Of a DNA stretch of 64,000 nucleotides, positions 1-7,795 are shown one piece after another. The translations under genes were made by a program, and so were the position numbers. Every line of letters starts with the position of its first letter. Position 1 is the first letter of the stretch. The notes beneath the pieces are model-generated. The model ran no database searches. It was not told the origin of the DNA and saw only the letters and a program-made list of their open reading frames with translations. The stretch comes from Gemmatimonadaceae bacterium (GTDB lineage Bacteria; Gemmatimonadota; Gemmatimonadetes; Gemmatimonadales; Gemmatimonadaceae): contig JAIEMN010000025.1 in the NCBI GenBank assembly GCA_019752115.1, forward strand, positions 1 to 64,000. The letters run 5' to 3'.

Positions 1-24
1 AACCAGCCTCAGCCCGTCAGCGTG

Positions 25-71
25 GTGGCCGGTTTTGCGGTGTACATCAGTGGCCGGATTTGAGGTGTCCA
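25..71. repeat. Paired 22-base direct repeats, IS21-like element end
   Basis: Two direct repeats, 25-46 and 50-71, agree at 19 of 22 positions; both start GTGGCCGG and contain GGTGT. They lie 25 bases apart, start to start. IS21-family insertion sequences are known to carry several such repeats at each end as transposase binding sites. No istA or istB gene is visible, so this is either the end of an element lying left of the window or a relic. The family assignment is inference; the repeats themselves are directly visible. Confidence 0.5.
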
Positions 72-120
72 CCGGGGAAATCGGAGCTGCGTCAGCGGCG
101 GGGGATCGATGGGCGAGGCC

Positions 121-159
121 AAAAGTCTTGACCAGGAGGGTGGATCAAGAGTTCTGATC
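121..159 (+). repeat. Left arm of 39-base imperfect inverted repeat
   Basis: The reverse complement of this stretch matches 7435-7473 at 32 of 39 positions with no gap, including a shared 13-base block GGTCAAGACTTTT. The two arms bracket about 7.3 kb of lower-GC DNA. A partial third copy of the inner part lies at 7602-7620. The arrangement resembles the terminal repeats of an insertion sequence or of a composite element, but no transposase is present between them. Confidence 0.7.
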
Positions 160-586
160 CGACTGCCAATCTGTCGGCGCTAGTACTCTCGCCGTTGCAC
201 AGACCGGAGCGAGCTCTTTAGAGCCAGCATCCCCCAAGGCGAGCAGTAGTGCGAGGTATGGCACTACGTTCTCTGGTGTGTCGTCGCCACAGGCGTTGGC
301 GATGCGGCGCAGGCGCGTCCTGTTGGCCTGCGCCTCCGCCGTCCCGGATCTGGTGGTAGGGCCGTACACGGTGGCGAAAACCCAGTTTGGGCTGGCGCCA
401 GCGTTTGCTTTCGCTCTCGTCGGTCGGGAGCGAAAGCGGCGCTCGCGCACTGATTGCCAGCAAGCCTTTCGCGAGTGCTCCCGGAGTTTATGCTGTGGCC
501 ATCGCGCGCGAGGGGCGCAACCGAATCTCAAGATCAAGGTTCGCACGTCTTGCAAACAGTCTTCCTTCGGTCGGCAAAAAGAGCCG
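160..586. other. Stretch without a supported gene
   Basis: No recognisable gene. A minus-strand frame at 145-555 is open for 136 codons. Its C-terminal half has a plausible protein composition, but its N-terminal half is arginine and tryptophan rich, lacks a ribosome site and matches no family I know. It may be the decayed end of a transposase or hypothetical gene next to the element ends at 25-159. Confidence 0.4.
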
Positions 587-1063
587 TCACATGCTAGGGC
601 TCACCATGGCGAAGGTCGAATCTGTTACGAAAAAGGTTGCTACTGTGTACGGGTGAAATACGGCAACAGCTAGTGCGTAACGATTAGGCGTCATCCGGAC
701 AAGCAGACCTCCCTGCACGTAGGATGCGTTATCTGCATACGTGGGACCGAGTGCATTGTAGTAAGTCTTCCACGCAGCAAGCGCCTGACGGCATTTGATT
801 GTATCTGAGATAACAACTAGGTCGCTCAGCTTGACACCCGTGATGCCTAACGCGGAGCGCATTGGAGCGAAGTCTGCTCCAAGTTCTCCAGTATCCGTCA
901 ACACCGTTGTAATTCTATACCATGCACTGGTGTCGTAGCCCACTCCGTCGATTTGACACGGCGTACCCGTCGATCGCGCCTTCACGTTCGAAGCCCGGCT
1001 CGTTGCGGTCGCAAACACTGAGGCAGCAATGGCCACCACCACTACTAAGATTCTCATATTCAT
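587..1063 (-). CDS. Small exported two-cysteine protein, function unknown
   Basis: A 158-residue protein with an N-terminal signal peptide (residues 1-22, hydrophobic VVVVAIAAS core). The mature part has two cysteines, C36 and C91, which could form a disulfide after export. The central segment (LSDLVVISD, then IKC and an alanine-rich helix) resembles small exported proteins of unknown role that I associate with Gemmatimonadota; that resemblance is from memory of the pattern. The ATG at 1063 was chosen because the signal peptide begins there and AAAGG lies just upstream; the frame is open further but would read through the upstream gene. It starts 8 bases after the JAMM-like lipoprotein gene stops, so the two are probably co-transcribed and may act together at the envelope. 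Confidence 0.7.
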   Translation of the reverse strand: MNMRILVVVVAIAASVFATATSRASNVKARSTGTPCQIDGVGYDTSAWYRITTVLTDTGELGADFAPMRSALGITGVKLSDLVVISDTIKCRQALAAWKTYYNALGPTYADNASYVQGGLLVRMTPNRYALAVAVFHPYTVATFFVTDSTFAMVSPSM

Positions 1064-1071
1064 GATGACCT

Positions 1072-3057
1072 TTACGGGTTGAAGTAAGGCGACTTCGAGC
1101 TTGGCGACAGACAGAAATGGCTGTTCCTGGGAGTGGTCCGTTCCCAACCCTTCACTGCGGGCTTCAGTTTGCCGTAGTCGGGCAGAAAATTCGTTACTCC
1201 TTTTGGGGTGATGACTGGACGCCACGAGGTCGGTTGTTTCATCACCCAGATCCGATCCGGTTCGATCACAACGTGGCGAAAGTTGGCATCGAGCAGCCCC
1301 GGATACAGAAGTGTTTCGCGATAATACCGATCTTGGAGATACGCGTCGAAAACACTCGTATGCCAGTCGGAGGCGCTCGGTCCAGTTTGCATCCACTGAT
1401 AGCTCAGCTCCCGACAGTTGCCAGGCGTTTGCTGGCCCTGCTTAAAGGGGTGTGTGTGGAAGGACGCGACGATCTTCATTACACCAGGCACCCAGTTGGG
1501 CGGCAAGAAGGCCCTAATATCCTCAGTGGCTGCGGGTGTCTGACAGGGGGTCGTAAGCGTCGAGATCGACTGGTATCGGGTGATAAGAGTCCCGGCAGAG
1601 TCGATGAGAAGCGCGGTTCGCTCGCGACGCGCGCTATCCACAGGTGCGTCGCCGCCTATCTTCCAAAGGCTATCCATAGTCGAACGGATCTGAAAGCTAT
1701 CCAAGAGCGAGTCTCCGACTGGACAGGGGATCTGTTCCACCTCGGTCGTGGTCGTGAGCGTTACACCCGTCTTGGTGATAGCTGTCACCGTGAGAATAGC
1801 AGGAGCGTCTCCGCTGACCACGCACTCGGCGGCCGCGGCGTCGCAGCTGGATGAGGCGCTTACGCTCGCAATTAGGCTCGCTCGTCGGAGGGAAATTGGT
1901 GGGGCGCTGACACTAATGCTGATTGAGGCAAAGTCGCGCTCTACCGGTGACGTTCTCACTCTCACTGGAAGCGCGTCCATTGTGGAGCCGACCGCGCGCG
2001 GCATGGGGGTGGCTATAAGCTTCAACGGATTGACCACAACCTTCGCAAACGCCTGCTCAACGCGAGGTCCAGGGGTCAGGGACCCCTTCACGAACATATT
2101 CCCTGTGCGAAACACTGGGACACGGCAACCTGCGGCGCCATTAGCGCAGACGCCAGTTTGATAATCTGGCGGTGTGATCTGCAGCGACCCGCCTATCCTT
2201 CTGTTGTGCGGCACCCACGCCCAGCGCTGCGATCCGGCAACCAACGAGAAGCCGCTCGCCGAGGCGGAAGTGAACGTCACGGAGTCACCTTCGTACACAG
2301 TGGATGGAGTCGCCGTCAGGCTGAGCATGTCCATCCACGGATGCATTGTAATAGTCTGCGAGGCGTCACCTGCAATGACGCACGGTCCGTTGAGGCAATT
2401 GTACCAGCCGGGCCAGCTCGGCTGATTCATACCGGTTCGCAGCACCGAGCCACTGCCCCGGAGAGGCCCAATCACAGTCTTCTCTGCGACGATGACGTTG
2501 TCTCCGTCGTTATTGTTGTACGAGAGACCGCACGAGCGAAGGGTATACATCTCAGAACCAAACACTCGGAAATTGGTTCTGATCTCGCCGTAGCAGAAGC
2601 TTGAGCTGAATGCTCCGTCCGCATCTATGGGCTTGTAATACGATCCCTGTAAGTACGCAAAGGCCGGCGTCATCGCAGACACGTACGCACGGGGAATCGT
2701 TCCCTTAACGTTCATCAGCATGTACGTCAGGTCAGCGAGCGTGTCAGGCCATGCTACTGAATTTTCCGCCGTATACTTGTTCGGCCCCGTCTCCAGAATT
2801 CGCGTCCGCGTACCGGGTACCTCTCCGGGGACGAAAATGCAGTCGGTCCCGCACGGCGTCGGCGTAGTCTCTGACAGGGTGGTAAGCCGAGGACGGACGT
2901 TGTCTATCGTCGGTTGTGACGGCGAGTTCCTCGAGGGAGGCGTGATCGAGTCGCGGCAGCCGACCGCGCCAAGACCAAGCAGCGCAGTGAGTGTCCACTC
3001 AAGGGACGAATGGCATCCGAAGCGCCAAGGACTGGGGAATACCTTGGGAATCTTCAT
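1072..3057 (-). CDS. Lipoprotein with C-terminal JAMM/DUF4329-like domain
   Basis: A 661-residue predicted lipoprotein. The ATG at 3057 is preceded by GAGAGG at a spacing of 5; a GTG two codons earlier is less likely. Counting from that GTG, the lipobox ends at C36 (LGAVGC). The middle (about 240-440) looks Ig-like or beta-rich. The C-terminal third carries what looks like a JAB/JAMM metal site: E481 in ERTALLI, HTHP at 536-539, and SASD at 563-566 (S-x2-D), followed by a beta strand VVIEPDRIWV. JAMM and DUF4329 domains use Glu, two His and Asp to bind zinc and many cleave isopeptide or peptide bonds; this copy keeps those positions. Surface location and hydrolase activity are inferred. The frame is intact. 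It is followed after 8 bases by the small exported protein, and lies in lower-GC DNA than the core genes to the right. Confidence 0.72.
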   Translation of the reverse strand: MKIPKVFPSPWRFGCHSSLEWTLTALLGLGAVGCRDSITPPSRNSPSQPTIDNVRPRLTTLSETTPTPCGTDCIFVPGEVPGTRTRILETGPNKYTAENSVAWPDTLADLTYMLMNVKGTIPRAYVSAMTPAFAYLQGSYYKPIDADGAFSSSFCYGEIRTNFRVFGSEMYTLRSCGLSYNNNDGDNVIVAEKTVIGPLRGSGSVLRTGMNQPSWPGWYNCLNGPCVIAGDASQTITMHPWMDMLSLTATPSTVYEGDSVTFTSASASGFSLVAGSQRWAWVPHNRRIGGSLQITPPDYQTGVCANGAAGCRVPVFRTGNMFVKGSLTPGPRVEQAFAKVVVNPLKLIATPMPRAVGSTMDALPVRVRTSPVERDFASISISVSAPPISLRRASLIASVSASSSCDAAAAECVVSGDAPAILTVTAITKTGVTLTTTTEVEQIPCPVGDSLLDSFQIRSTMDSLWKIGGDAPVDSARRERTALLIDSAGTLITRYQSISTLTTPCQTPAATEDIRAFLPPNWVPGVMKIVASFHTHPFKQGQQTPGNCRELSYQWMQTGPSASDWHTSVFDAYLQDRYYRETLLYPGLLDANFRHVVIEPDRIWVMKQPTSWRPVITPKGVTNFLPDYGKLKPAVKGWERTTPRNSHFCLSPSSKSPYFNP

Positions 3058-3157
3058 TAGCACCTCTCGGGATGAGACATCACACTATTCTGGCCGGGAA
3101 TCTCGGCGCTGGATGATATCTTTCGGCGTCATTCTAGCGTCACCCGAATAGTCCCAT

Positions 3158-3364
3158 ATGTCACGGGTCCGCACGTCAGCACTAATCGTAGACCAGATCA
3201 CCTTGTAGGTCTCCCAAGACGATGGCGCCGAGTGCGCATTCACGGGGGCCCTAGTGGTGTTCGCGGCAGATCGGCTTGAAGAGATGGCGCGGGACGGTGT
3301 CTCGATCGGAGCACGACAGCACGGCTCTATCGAGAAGGTTCTCCGCTTTAGCGCGCTCGATTAG
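3158..3364 (+). pseudogene. Short frame with one in-frame stop, possible relic
   Basis: From ATG 3158 the frame reads 69 codons to TAG 3362 but is broken by an in-frame TAG at 3206. The part after the break reads like real protein (for example GALVVFAADRLEEMARDG). It matches no family I recognise. It could be a decayed small gene in the island, or chance. There is no clear ribosome site. The call rests only on composition. Confidence 0.22.
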
Positions 3365-4055
3365 CACACGCCTCGCGGCTAGTACCGGGGACTGACGAAG
3401 ATCGTCGACGCTAACGCGCACCAGCGTGTGGCGAGGCCCACGTGTGCCGCAACTACGTCGACCCTTCCCTGGGTTGGTGTATCGCAGGTCAGCCGCGTCG
3501 GTTCATCCGCCTGCGCCTTGCGCCACGCAATGCGTTGAACCATCCGATCCCGGAGTGGTGCTGGAGTAGTGTCCATGCGCAGAGAATACGCCGGGGTATC
3601 ACCGCGCCGTCATCTTTTGCCACGTCAACCGTCCGATATGCAGCAGCGGACCGGCGCCCCGCATACCGCACGCAAAGCGATGTGCAGCGTCGTGGGCGAC
3701 ACGTGCCTCCGCCTACGGCGAGCACCCAGATTGTCAGAGCCGGTATCCCGCGGTACAGGCGAGCGCGTAGCCCCGCCGCGCTCACCCGCCGTGGGTGGCG
3801 CACTGCATTCGGGATCAGCTGTAATGGATACCAATTCGAATTGCTAATGTATTCCGTCGCGCGCGATCATATCGTCCCTGCGCGTGTTGATGCACTTTGA
3901 TGGCGCTCGCACGCAACATGCGCAGGGACGAACAACACAGTAATTGCCGTATTGCATTACCCCGCGCGACGCCTACCTTCGGGCGTGTTGTTTGGTTGCA
4001 TGCAGGTATTTCATTGAAGCCGTCGTGCTGCAACGTGACGGGAATCGGAGGACGT
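3365..4055. other. Intergenic stretch, only a hairpin recognised
   Basis: About 690 bases with several short frames on both strands (for example plus 3442-3900 and minus 3489-3803). None has a ribosome site, a family resemblance or a credible composition. The one structure I can support is the hairpin at 3873-3930. The last part, upstream of the Big_2 lipoprotein at 4056, is AT-richer than the flanks and probably holds its promoter, but no clear -35/-10 pair stands out. Confidence 0.4.
3873..3930 (+). repeat. Inverted repeat (17-base arms) upstream of Big_2 lipoprotein
   Basis: Arms 3873-3889 and 3914-3930 are complementary at 16 of 17 positions, with a 24-base loop. The hairpin lies about 125 bases before the start codon at 4056. 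It could be a leader structure, an operator or a terminator for an upstream transcript; no T-run follows it on either strand. Confidence 0.5.
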
Positions 4056-5771
4056 ATGAGGCGAATCGCGCAGAGAGTCCTTGGCTCGCTGCTGGTACTG
4101 TGTGCCGCTAGTTGTGGCGGGAGCAGTGGCGACGCGGGGACGACAGCGCCACCACCGGTCGCGTCGGTCGCTTCCGTTGAAGTTTCGCTAGGCGCGAGCG
4201 CGCTAGCTGTCGGCGCGACCACGACAGCCGCTGCTACGCTTCGCACTGCGACCGGTTCGATCGTTTTCGGCAAAGCGGTCTCGTGGTCATCAAGCACCCC
4301 AACAGTCGCATCCATCGACGGATCGGGAACGGTAACGGGGCTGAGTGCCGGAACCACGACAATCACGGCGACCGCCGATGGGCGCAGCGGATCGGCGGTC
4401 GTGACCGTGACGCCTGTGCCCGTGGCGAGCATCAGCCTGTCCCTCGCCGCTTCGTCGATCGCGGCGAATACAAGCGTACAGGCGACCGCGGTGGCTCGCG
4501 ATGCCGCCGGCGCCGCGCTCTCGGGTCGGCAAATCACGTGGACGACCAGCGCGTCGCAGATTGCCACCGTCTCCCAGACGGGGCTCGTGCAGGGGATCGC
4601 GCCGGGAACCGCGACGATTACCGCCACGAGCGAAGGGCGGAGCGCGAGCGCGACGATCACCGTGACGCAGCCGCCGGTGGCAAGTGTCGTGGTCAGTCTG
4701 GTTACCACGACCCTCACGCCTGGCCGCACCACGCAAGCCACGGTCCTTACCCGAGACGCGAGCGGGGCGGCGCTGAGCGGTCGCACGGTCACGTGGACGA
4801 GTACGAACGAATCGGTGGCCGTGGTCTCCACGAGTGGTGTGGTCACCGCGATCGGTGTAGGCGCTGCGTCGATCACGGCGACGAGTGAAGGCGTGACCGG
4901 CAGTGCTGCACTCACGGTCGGACCGGCTCCCGTCGCGACCGTGCAAGTCACTCCAGGCACGAGCACCCTCGCGGTTGGCCAGTCCACCGCATTGCAAGCG
5001 ACACTGCGCGACGATCTTCAGAACGTGCTGACGGGACGAACGGTTGCCTGGACCACCAGCAATGCGACTATTGCCCAAGTCTCGTCGTCGGGCGTTGTGA
5101 CAGGGTTTTCGTCGGGGAGCGCCACGATTACCGCGACCAGTGAAGGCAAGTCAGCCACGGCAGCTATCACCGTCACTGCCGCCGCCGTCGCGTCCGTGAC
5201 TCTATCGGCCAATTCGTTCAGCATGCTCGCAGGGGACTTCCGCACGCTGATTGCGACCTCTCGGGATGCGCAGGGCAATGTGCTCACCGGACGATCGGTC
5301 AGCTGGTTCTCGAGCAATCTCTCCGTCGTAGACGGTCAGGTCTTCGGGGACACCGCAGTCATTACCGGGCTCACCGCCGGCGCAGCCGTGGTCACCGCTA
5401 ACGTCGAAGGACGGCAAGCCAGAATCACGGTCACCGTACTGGCCCCGACGACGAATGTGTGTACGGCCATTGCCGGGGCTTCGATTATCGCGAATGACGG
5501 GAAGTATCTCGGGCGCTTTACGAATCGCTTCGACTCGGAGTCCGTGTTGAACCAGTTTGGCCAGTACGGGAGTCCGTATGCGGCGCTGAGCACCAACAAT
5601 CAGTACGGCACCTACGGCAGTCCGTATAGCAGCCTCTCGGCGAGAAACCCGTTCACTTCAACACCGCCGGTCATTGTGAAGAACGGGACCGCACTCGCGT
5701 ACTACACCGTGAATGCGACCAAGACACCAAGCGTAGCGCCCGCCTACGCGCTGACCTGCACGTTCCCGTAG
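4056..5771 (+). CDS. Big_2 (Ig-like) repeat lipoprotein with YGSPY tail
   Basis: A 571-residue predicted lipoprotein. The start at ATG 4056 is preceded by GGAGG; the lipobox is LCAASC near residue 20. Five bacterial Ig-like (Big_2) repeats of about 80 residues follow, each with a V-A-S-V start, a W in the W-T/S-S segment and an ending like TITATSEG. The last 100 residues form a different domain: a YLGRFTNRF segment, two copies of Q/G-YG-x-YGSPY and an IVKNG turn. That pattern occurs in other exported bacterial proteins of unknown role. Big_2 domains typically serve as stalks or adhesive modules at the cell surface. It opens a plus-strand run of exported proteins (to 7379). Function is unknown beyond surface display. 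Confidence 0.75.
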   Translation: MRRIAQRVLGSLLVLCAASCGGSSGDAGTTAPPPVASVASVEVSLGASALAVGATTTAAATLRTATGSIVFGKAVSWSSSTPTVASIDGSGTVTGLSAGTTTITATADGRSGSAVVTVTPVPVASISLSLAASSIAANTSVQATAVARDAAGAALSGRQITWTTSASQIATVSQTGLVQGIAPGTATITATSEGRSASATITVTQPPVASVVVSLVTTTLTPGRTTQATVLTRDASGAALSGRTVTWTSTNESVAVVSTSGVVTAIGVGAASITATSEGVTGSAALTVGPAPVATVQVTPGTSTLAVGQSTALQATLRDDLQNVLTGRTVAWTTSNATIAQVSSSGVVTGFSSGSATITATSEGKSATAAITVTAAAVASVTLSANSFSMLAGDFRTLIATSRDAQGNVLTGRSVSWFSSNLSVVDGQVFGDTAVITGLTAGAAVVTANVEGRQARITVTVLAPTTNVCTAIAGASIIANDGKYLGRFTNRFDSESVLNQFGQYGSPYAALSTNNQYGTYGSPYSSLSARNPFTSTPPVIVKNGTALAYYTVNATKTPSVAPAYALTCTFP

Positions 5772-5815
5772 GACGCGGATCTTGAGCTACGTCTTTCACC
5801 GTCACATCAACGAGA

Positions 5816-6397
5816 ATGCAAATGCGCAGAGTCCAGTCGCGGTTACCTAAAGGGCTACGAGTCGGCTCGCTGATGCTTGCTGGCCTCCTATCGGCGGCCT
5901 GCGCGCCGGGCGGGGCGGTGCAACTTGAGCCACATCCGGTCCTCGCAAGCGTGCCGCCTGGCGATGTCCAGTTTTTCGACGATGTCGCGCTCGAGGAGGT
6001 TGATGCCGCGCATGTTCAGCGCGTTGGCATCATCGGGGAGAAAGCCCTGAAGGGCTTCTCGGCCGACGCAATCAATGCGCGGAAGCAGGCTCGGGAGACT
6101 GTCGCGAGCGCGGGAGCGAACGCGTTTTTGCGCCGTGACAAGCGGTCGCTCGTCGCGGTGCACCTAGACTCAGCGGGGTTCGCGGCCGTTCGATCCATCT
6201 CGTCCGCGCGGGCAGCGAGCGCTATTGGCGCCTCCCGGCTCGGCGCGCCTGCGAAGTCTGGCGACGTGGTCCAGGTGAAGGGCTACTGCCGGAAGGATGG
6301 TGTCTGCGTGGCACCGCACACGCGCGCAAAGCCGTCGAGTAAAGGGAGCACCAAGAGTAAGGGTGGCACATCGAGTTCCGGTCGCCGTCGCCGCTAG
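5816..6397 (+). CDS. Lipoprotein with nuclease-type GYxRKDG..APHTR tail
   Basis: A 193-residue predicted lipoprotein; the lipobox ends at C29 (LLSAAC). The start is ATG 5816; ATG 5822 is an alternative. The body (residues 30-140) matches no family I know. Near the C terminus lies VKGYCRKDGVCVAPHTR, close to the GYxRKDGTYVxPHxR motif often found at the end of secreted thermonuclease-like and other exported proteins. Two positions usually Tyr or Thr are Cys here, which may allow a disulfide. It ends in a Ser/Lys/Arg-rich basic tail, possibly nucleic-acid or cell-wall binding. It lies 44 bases after the Big_2 lipoprotein gene and is followed closely by two more exported proteins. Confidence 0.65.
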   Translation: MQMRRVQSRLPKGLRVGSLMLAGLLSAACAPGGAVQLEPHPVLASVPPGDVQFFDDVALEEVDAAHVQRVGIIGEKALKGFSADAINARKQARETVASAGANAFLRRDKRSLVAVHLDSAGFAAVRSISSARAASAIGASRLGAPAKSGDVVQVKGYCRKDGVCVAPHTRAKPSSKGSTKSKGGTSSSGRRRR

Positions 6398-6429
6398 CGA
6401 CATCCCTCTGTCCCGAGTCCGAACTTCGC

Positions 6430-6846
6430 ATGCGAACGATTGCCCGCCTCGCGGCCGCTGTGATCACCATCGTTGGTGTTGCATCCCCCGCATCGGCCCA
6501 ACGCCAATGCAAGAAGGGCATCCCGTGTGGGAATAGCTGCATCGCGGCAAACCGAACCTGTCGAGTGGGTGCGCCTGCCGCGGCGCCCGCGCCCGCGGAG
6601 GCTACGCCAGCGCCTGTTCGTTCGCTCATCGACTCGAGCGCGCTGAGGCCAAAGGACTCAAGCTCGGCTACCGGAGCCCAGGAGGGCGGCGGCAGTGCCA
6701 AGGTGTGGGTCAACCGTTCGAGTCATATCTATCATTGTCCGGGAAGCCGGAACTACGGCACGACGAAGAATGGCGTGTTCATGAGTGAGAGAGACGACAG
6801 GGCTCAAGGCAATCGCGGTGCCTACGGACGGCGATGCGACGGATAG
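6430..6846 (+). CDS. Small exported protein with YHCPGSRNYG motif
   Basis: A 138-residue protein with a signal peptide (residues 1-23, cut after ASA). The mature N terminus has a four-cysteine motif (QCKKGIPCGNSC, then TCR) seen in small exported proteins. A Pro/Ala-rich linker follows, then a C-terminal domain VWVNRSSHIYHCPGSRNYG...MSE. The same C-terminal domain is known as an accessory piece attached to secreted nucleases and other exported proteins; its function is not established. Its stop is overlapped by the next gene's start (6834), so the two are translationally linked. Confidence 0.62.
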   Translation: MRTIARLAAAVITIVGVASPASAQRQCKKGIPCGNSCIAANRTCRVGAPAAAPAPAEATPAPVRSLIDSSALRPKDSSSATGAQEGGGSAKVWVNRSSHIYHCPGSRNYGTTKNGVFMSERDDRAQGNRGAYGRRCDG

Positions 6847-7379
6847 CGGCAATCGTTGCGCTTAGTGGATCCGTTTGGACTTGGCAGGCTGGGGCAAACC
6901 GCGGTCCTCAACCGAACTGCGGAACGGATCGTTGGCCGGTGAAAGTGCTCGCCGATTCGGATGCGGCGGCTATTGATAGCCGGATTGTTGAAACCACCGT
7001 CGCGGCGCTGAACGAGCGTCCGATACCTGAGATGGCGTTCCCGCAGGCCAGACGGCTGCCGCCTCACGAGCTTCGCGTCTATCGCGTGCGCGCTCAGGTT
7101 GCCCAGATCATCGTGGAGGATGATCGTGACTGGCACGTGGTGCTCCGGGACTCAGCCAATCCGGCGGCGACGATGATCGTTGAGATTCCCGACCCGAGCT
7201 GCGTGACAAACCAGGCTCACGCGGCCCGCTTTTCTGCCGCGCGCGACTCGCTCCGACGGGTCCCTCGAGCCGCGATGGCCGCATTCGAGGGCGTTGGATT
7301 CTTTGACTTCATTCACAACCAACGAGGGCGTGCGCGAAACGGGTTTGAGCTGCATCCGATTCTACGGATTGCCCGGTAA
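6834..7379 (+). CDS. Exported protein with C-terminal NGFELHPIL motif
   Basis: A 181-residue protein with a short signal-like N terminus (about 20 residues). The C-terminal segment GVGFFDFIHNQRGRARNGFELHPIL closely resembles a conserved family of uncharacterised exported proteins marked by a G-FFD-H-Q-G-A-NG-ELHP pattern; I recognise the motif but know no proven activity. The gene overlaps the upstream one by 13 bases. The three small genes from 5816 to 7379 all carry motifs otherwise found beside secreted nucleases, suggesting one functional unit. Confidence 0.62.
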   Translation: MRRIAAIVALSGSVWTWQAGANRGPQPNCGTDRWPVKVLADSDAAAIDSRIVETTVAALNERPIPEMAFPQARRLPPHELRVYRVRAQVAQIIVEDDRDWHVVLRDSANPAATMIVEIPDPSCVTNQAHAARFSAARDSLRRVPRAAMAAFEGVGFFDFIHNQRGRARNGFELHPILRIAR

Positions 7380-7434
7380 GCTGTTTCCTGTTTTCGACAG
7401 CGCGAGAGTCGTCCGTCCGCCTAAACGACAGCCT

Positions 7435-7473
7435 GACCAAAACTTTTGGTCCACCATTCGGGTCAAGACTTTT
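7435..7473 (-). repeat. Right arm of 39-base imperfect inverted repeat
   Basis: Complements 121-159 at 32 of 39 positions. It lies 55 bases after the last island gene and about 300 bases before the core-like FAD oxidoreductase gene, which fits an island boundary. No target-site duplication could be made out at the outer edges. Confidence 0.7.
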
Positions 7474-7492
7474 TGCTTCGCCCACGCGTCAA

Positions 7493-7795
7493 ATGACACG
7501 AACACGTATGGCCCGGCTCGCCCTGACCGTGGTCGCTGTCGTCACGGTTGCCGCGTGCGGTCCGTCGGAACACGCGCAAGAATTGACCGGCCGCAGCGTC
7601 CGATCAGGACTTTTGGCTGGTCGTGAAGAAGGAACTTTGGCCTCACCCAGATCGACGCGTCTTCAGAGGGAAAACGAAAATCCGGAAGCGCCTGAACGGG
7701 CCGCGCCGATCCAATTTTTCGGGCCAATTCGGACCCACGTCTCGCCGCATGCCGCCACGTGGGCCCCAGCGGGAGGCGAACTTAGGCCATCGTGA
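7493..7795 (+). pseudogene. Possible truncated lipoprotein gene
   Basis: The first about 30 codons encode a convincing lipoprotein signal (VVAVVTVAAC). After about residue 36 the sequence runs into bases 7602-7620, which resemble the inner part of the 39-base inverted repeat. The frame then continues with a low-complexity composition to 7795, overlapping the convergent FAD oxidoreductase gene by 14 bases. The simplest reading is a lipoprotein gene cut by an element end. It could instead be an intact 100-residue lipoprotein of unknown role. Confidence 0.35.
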
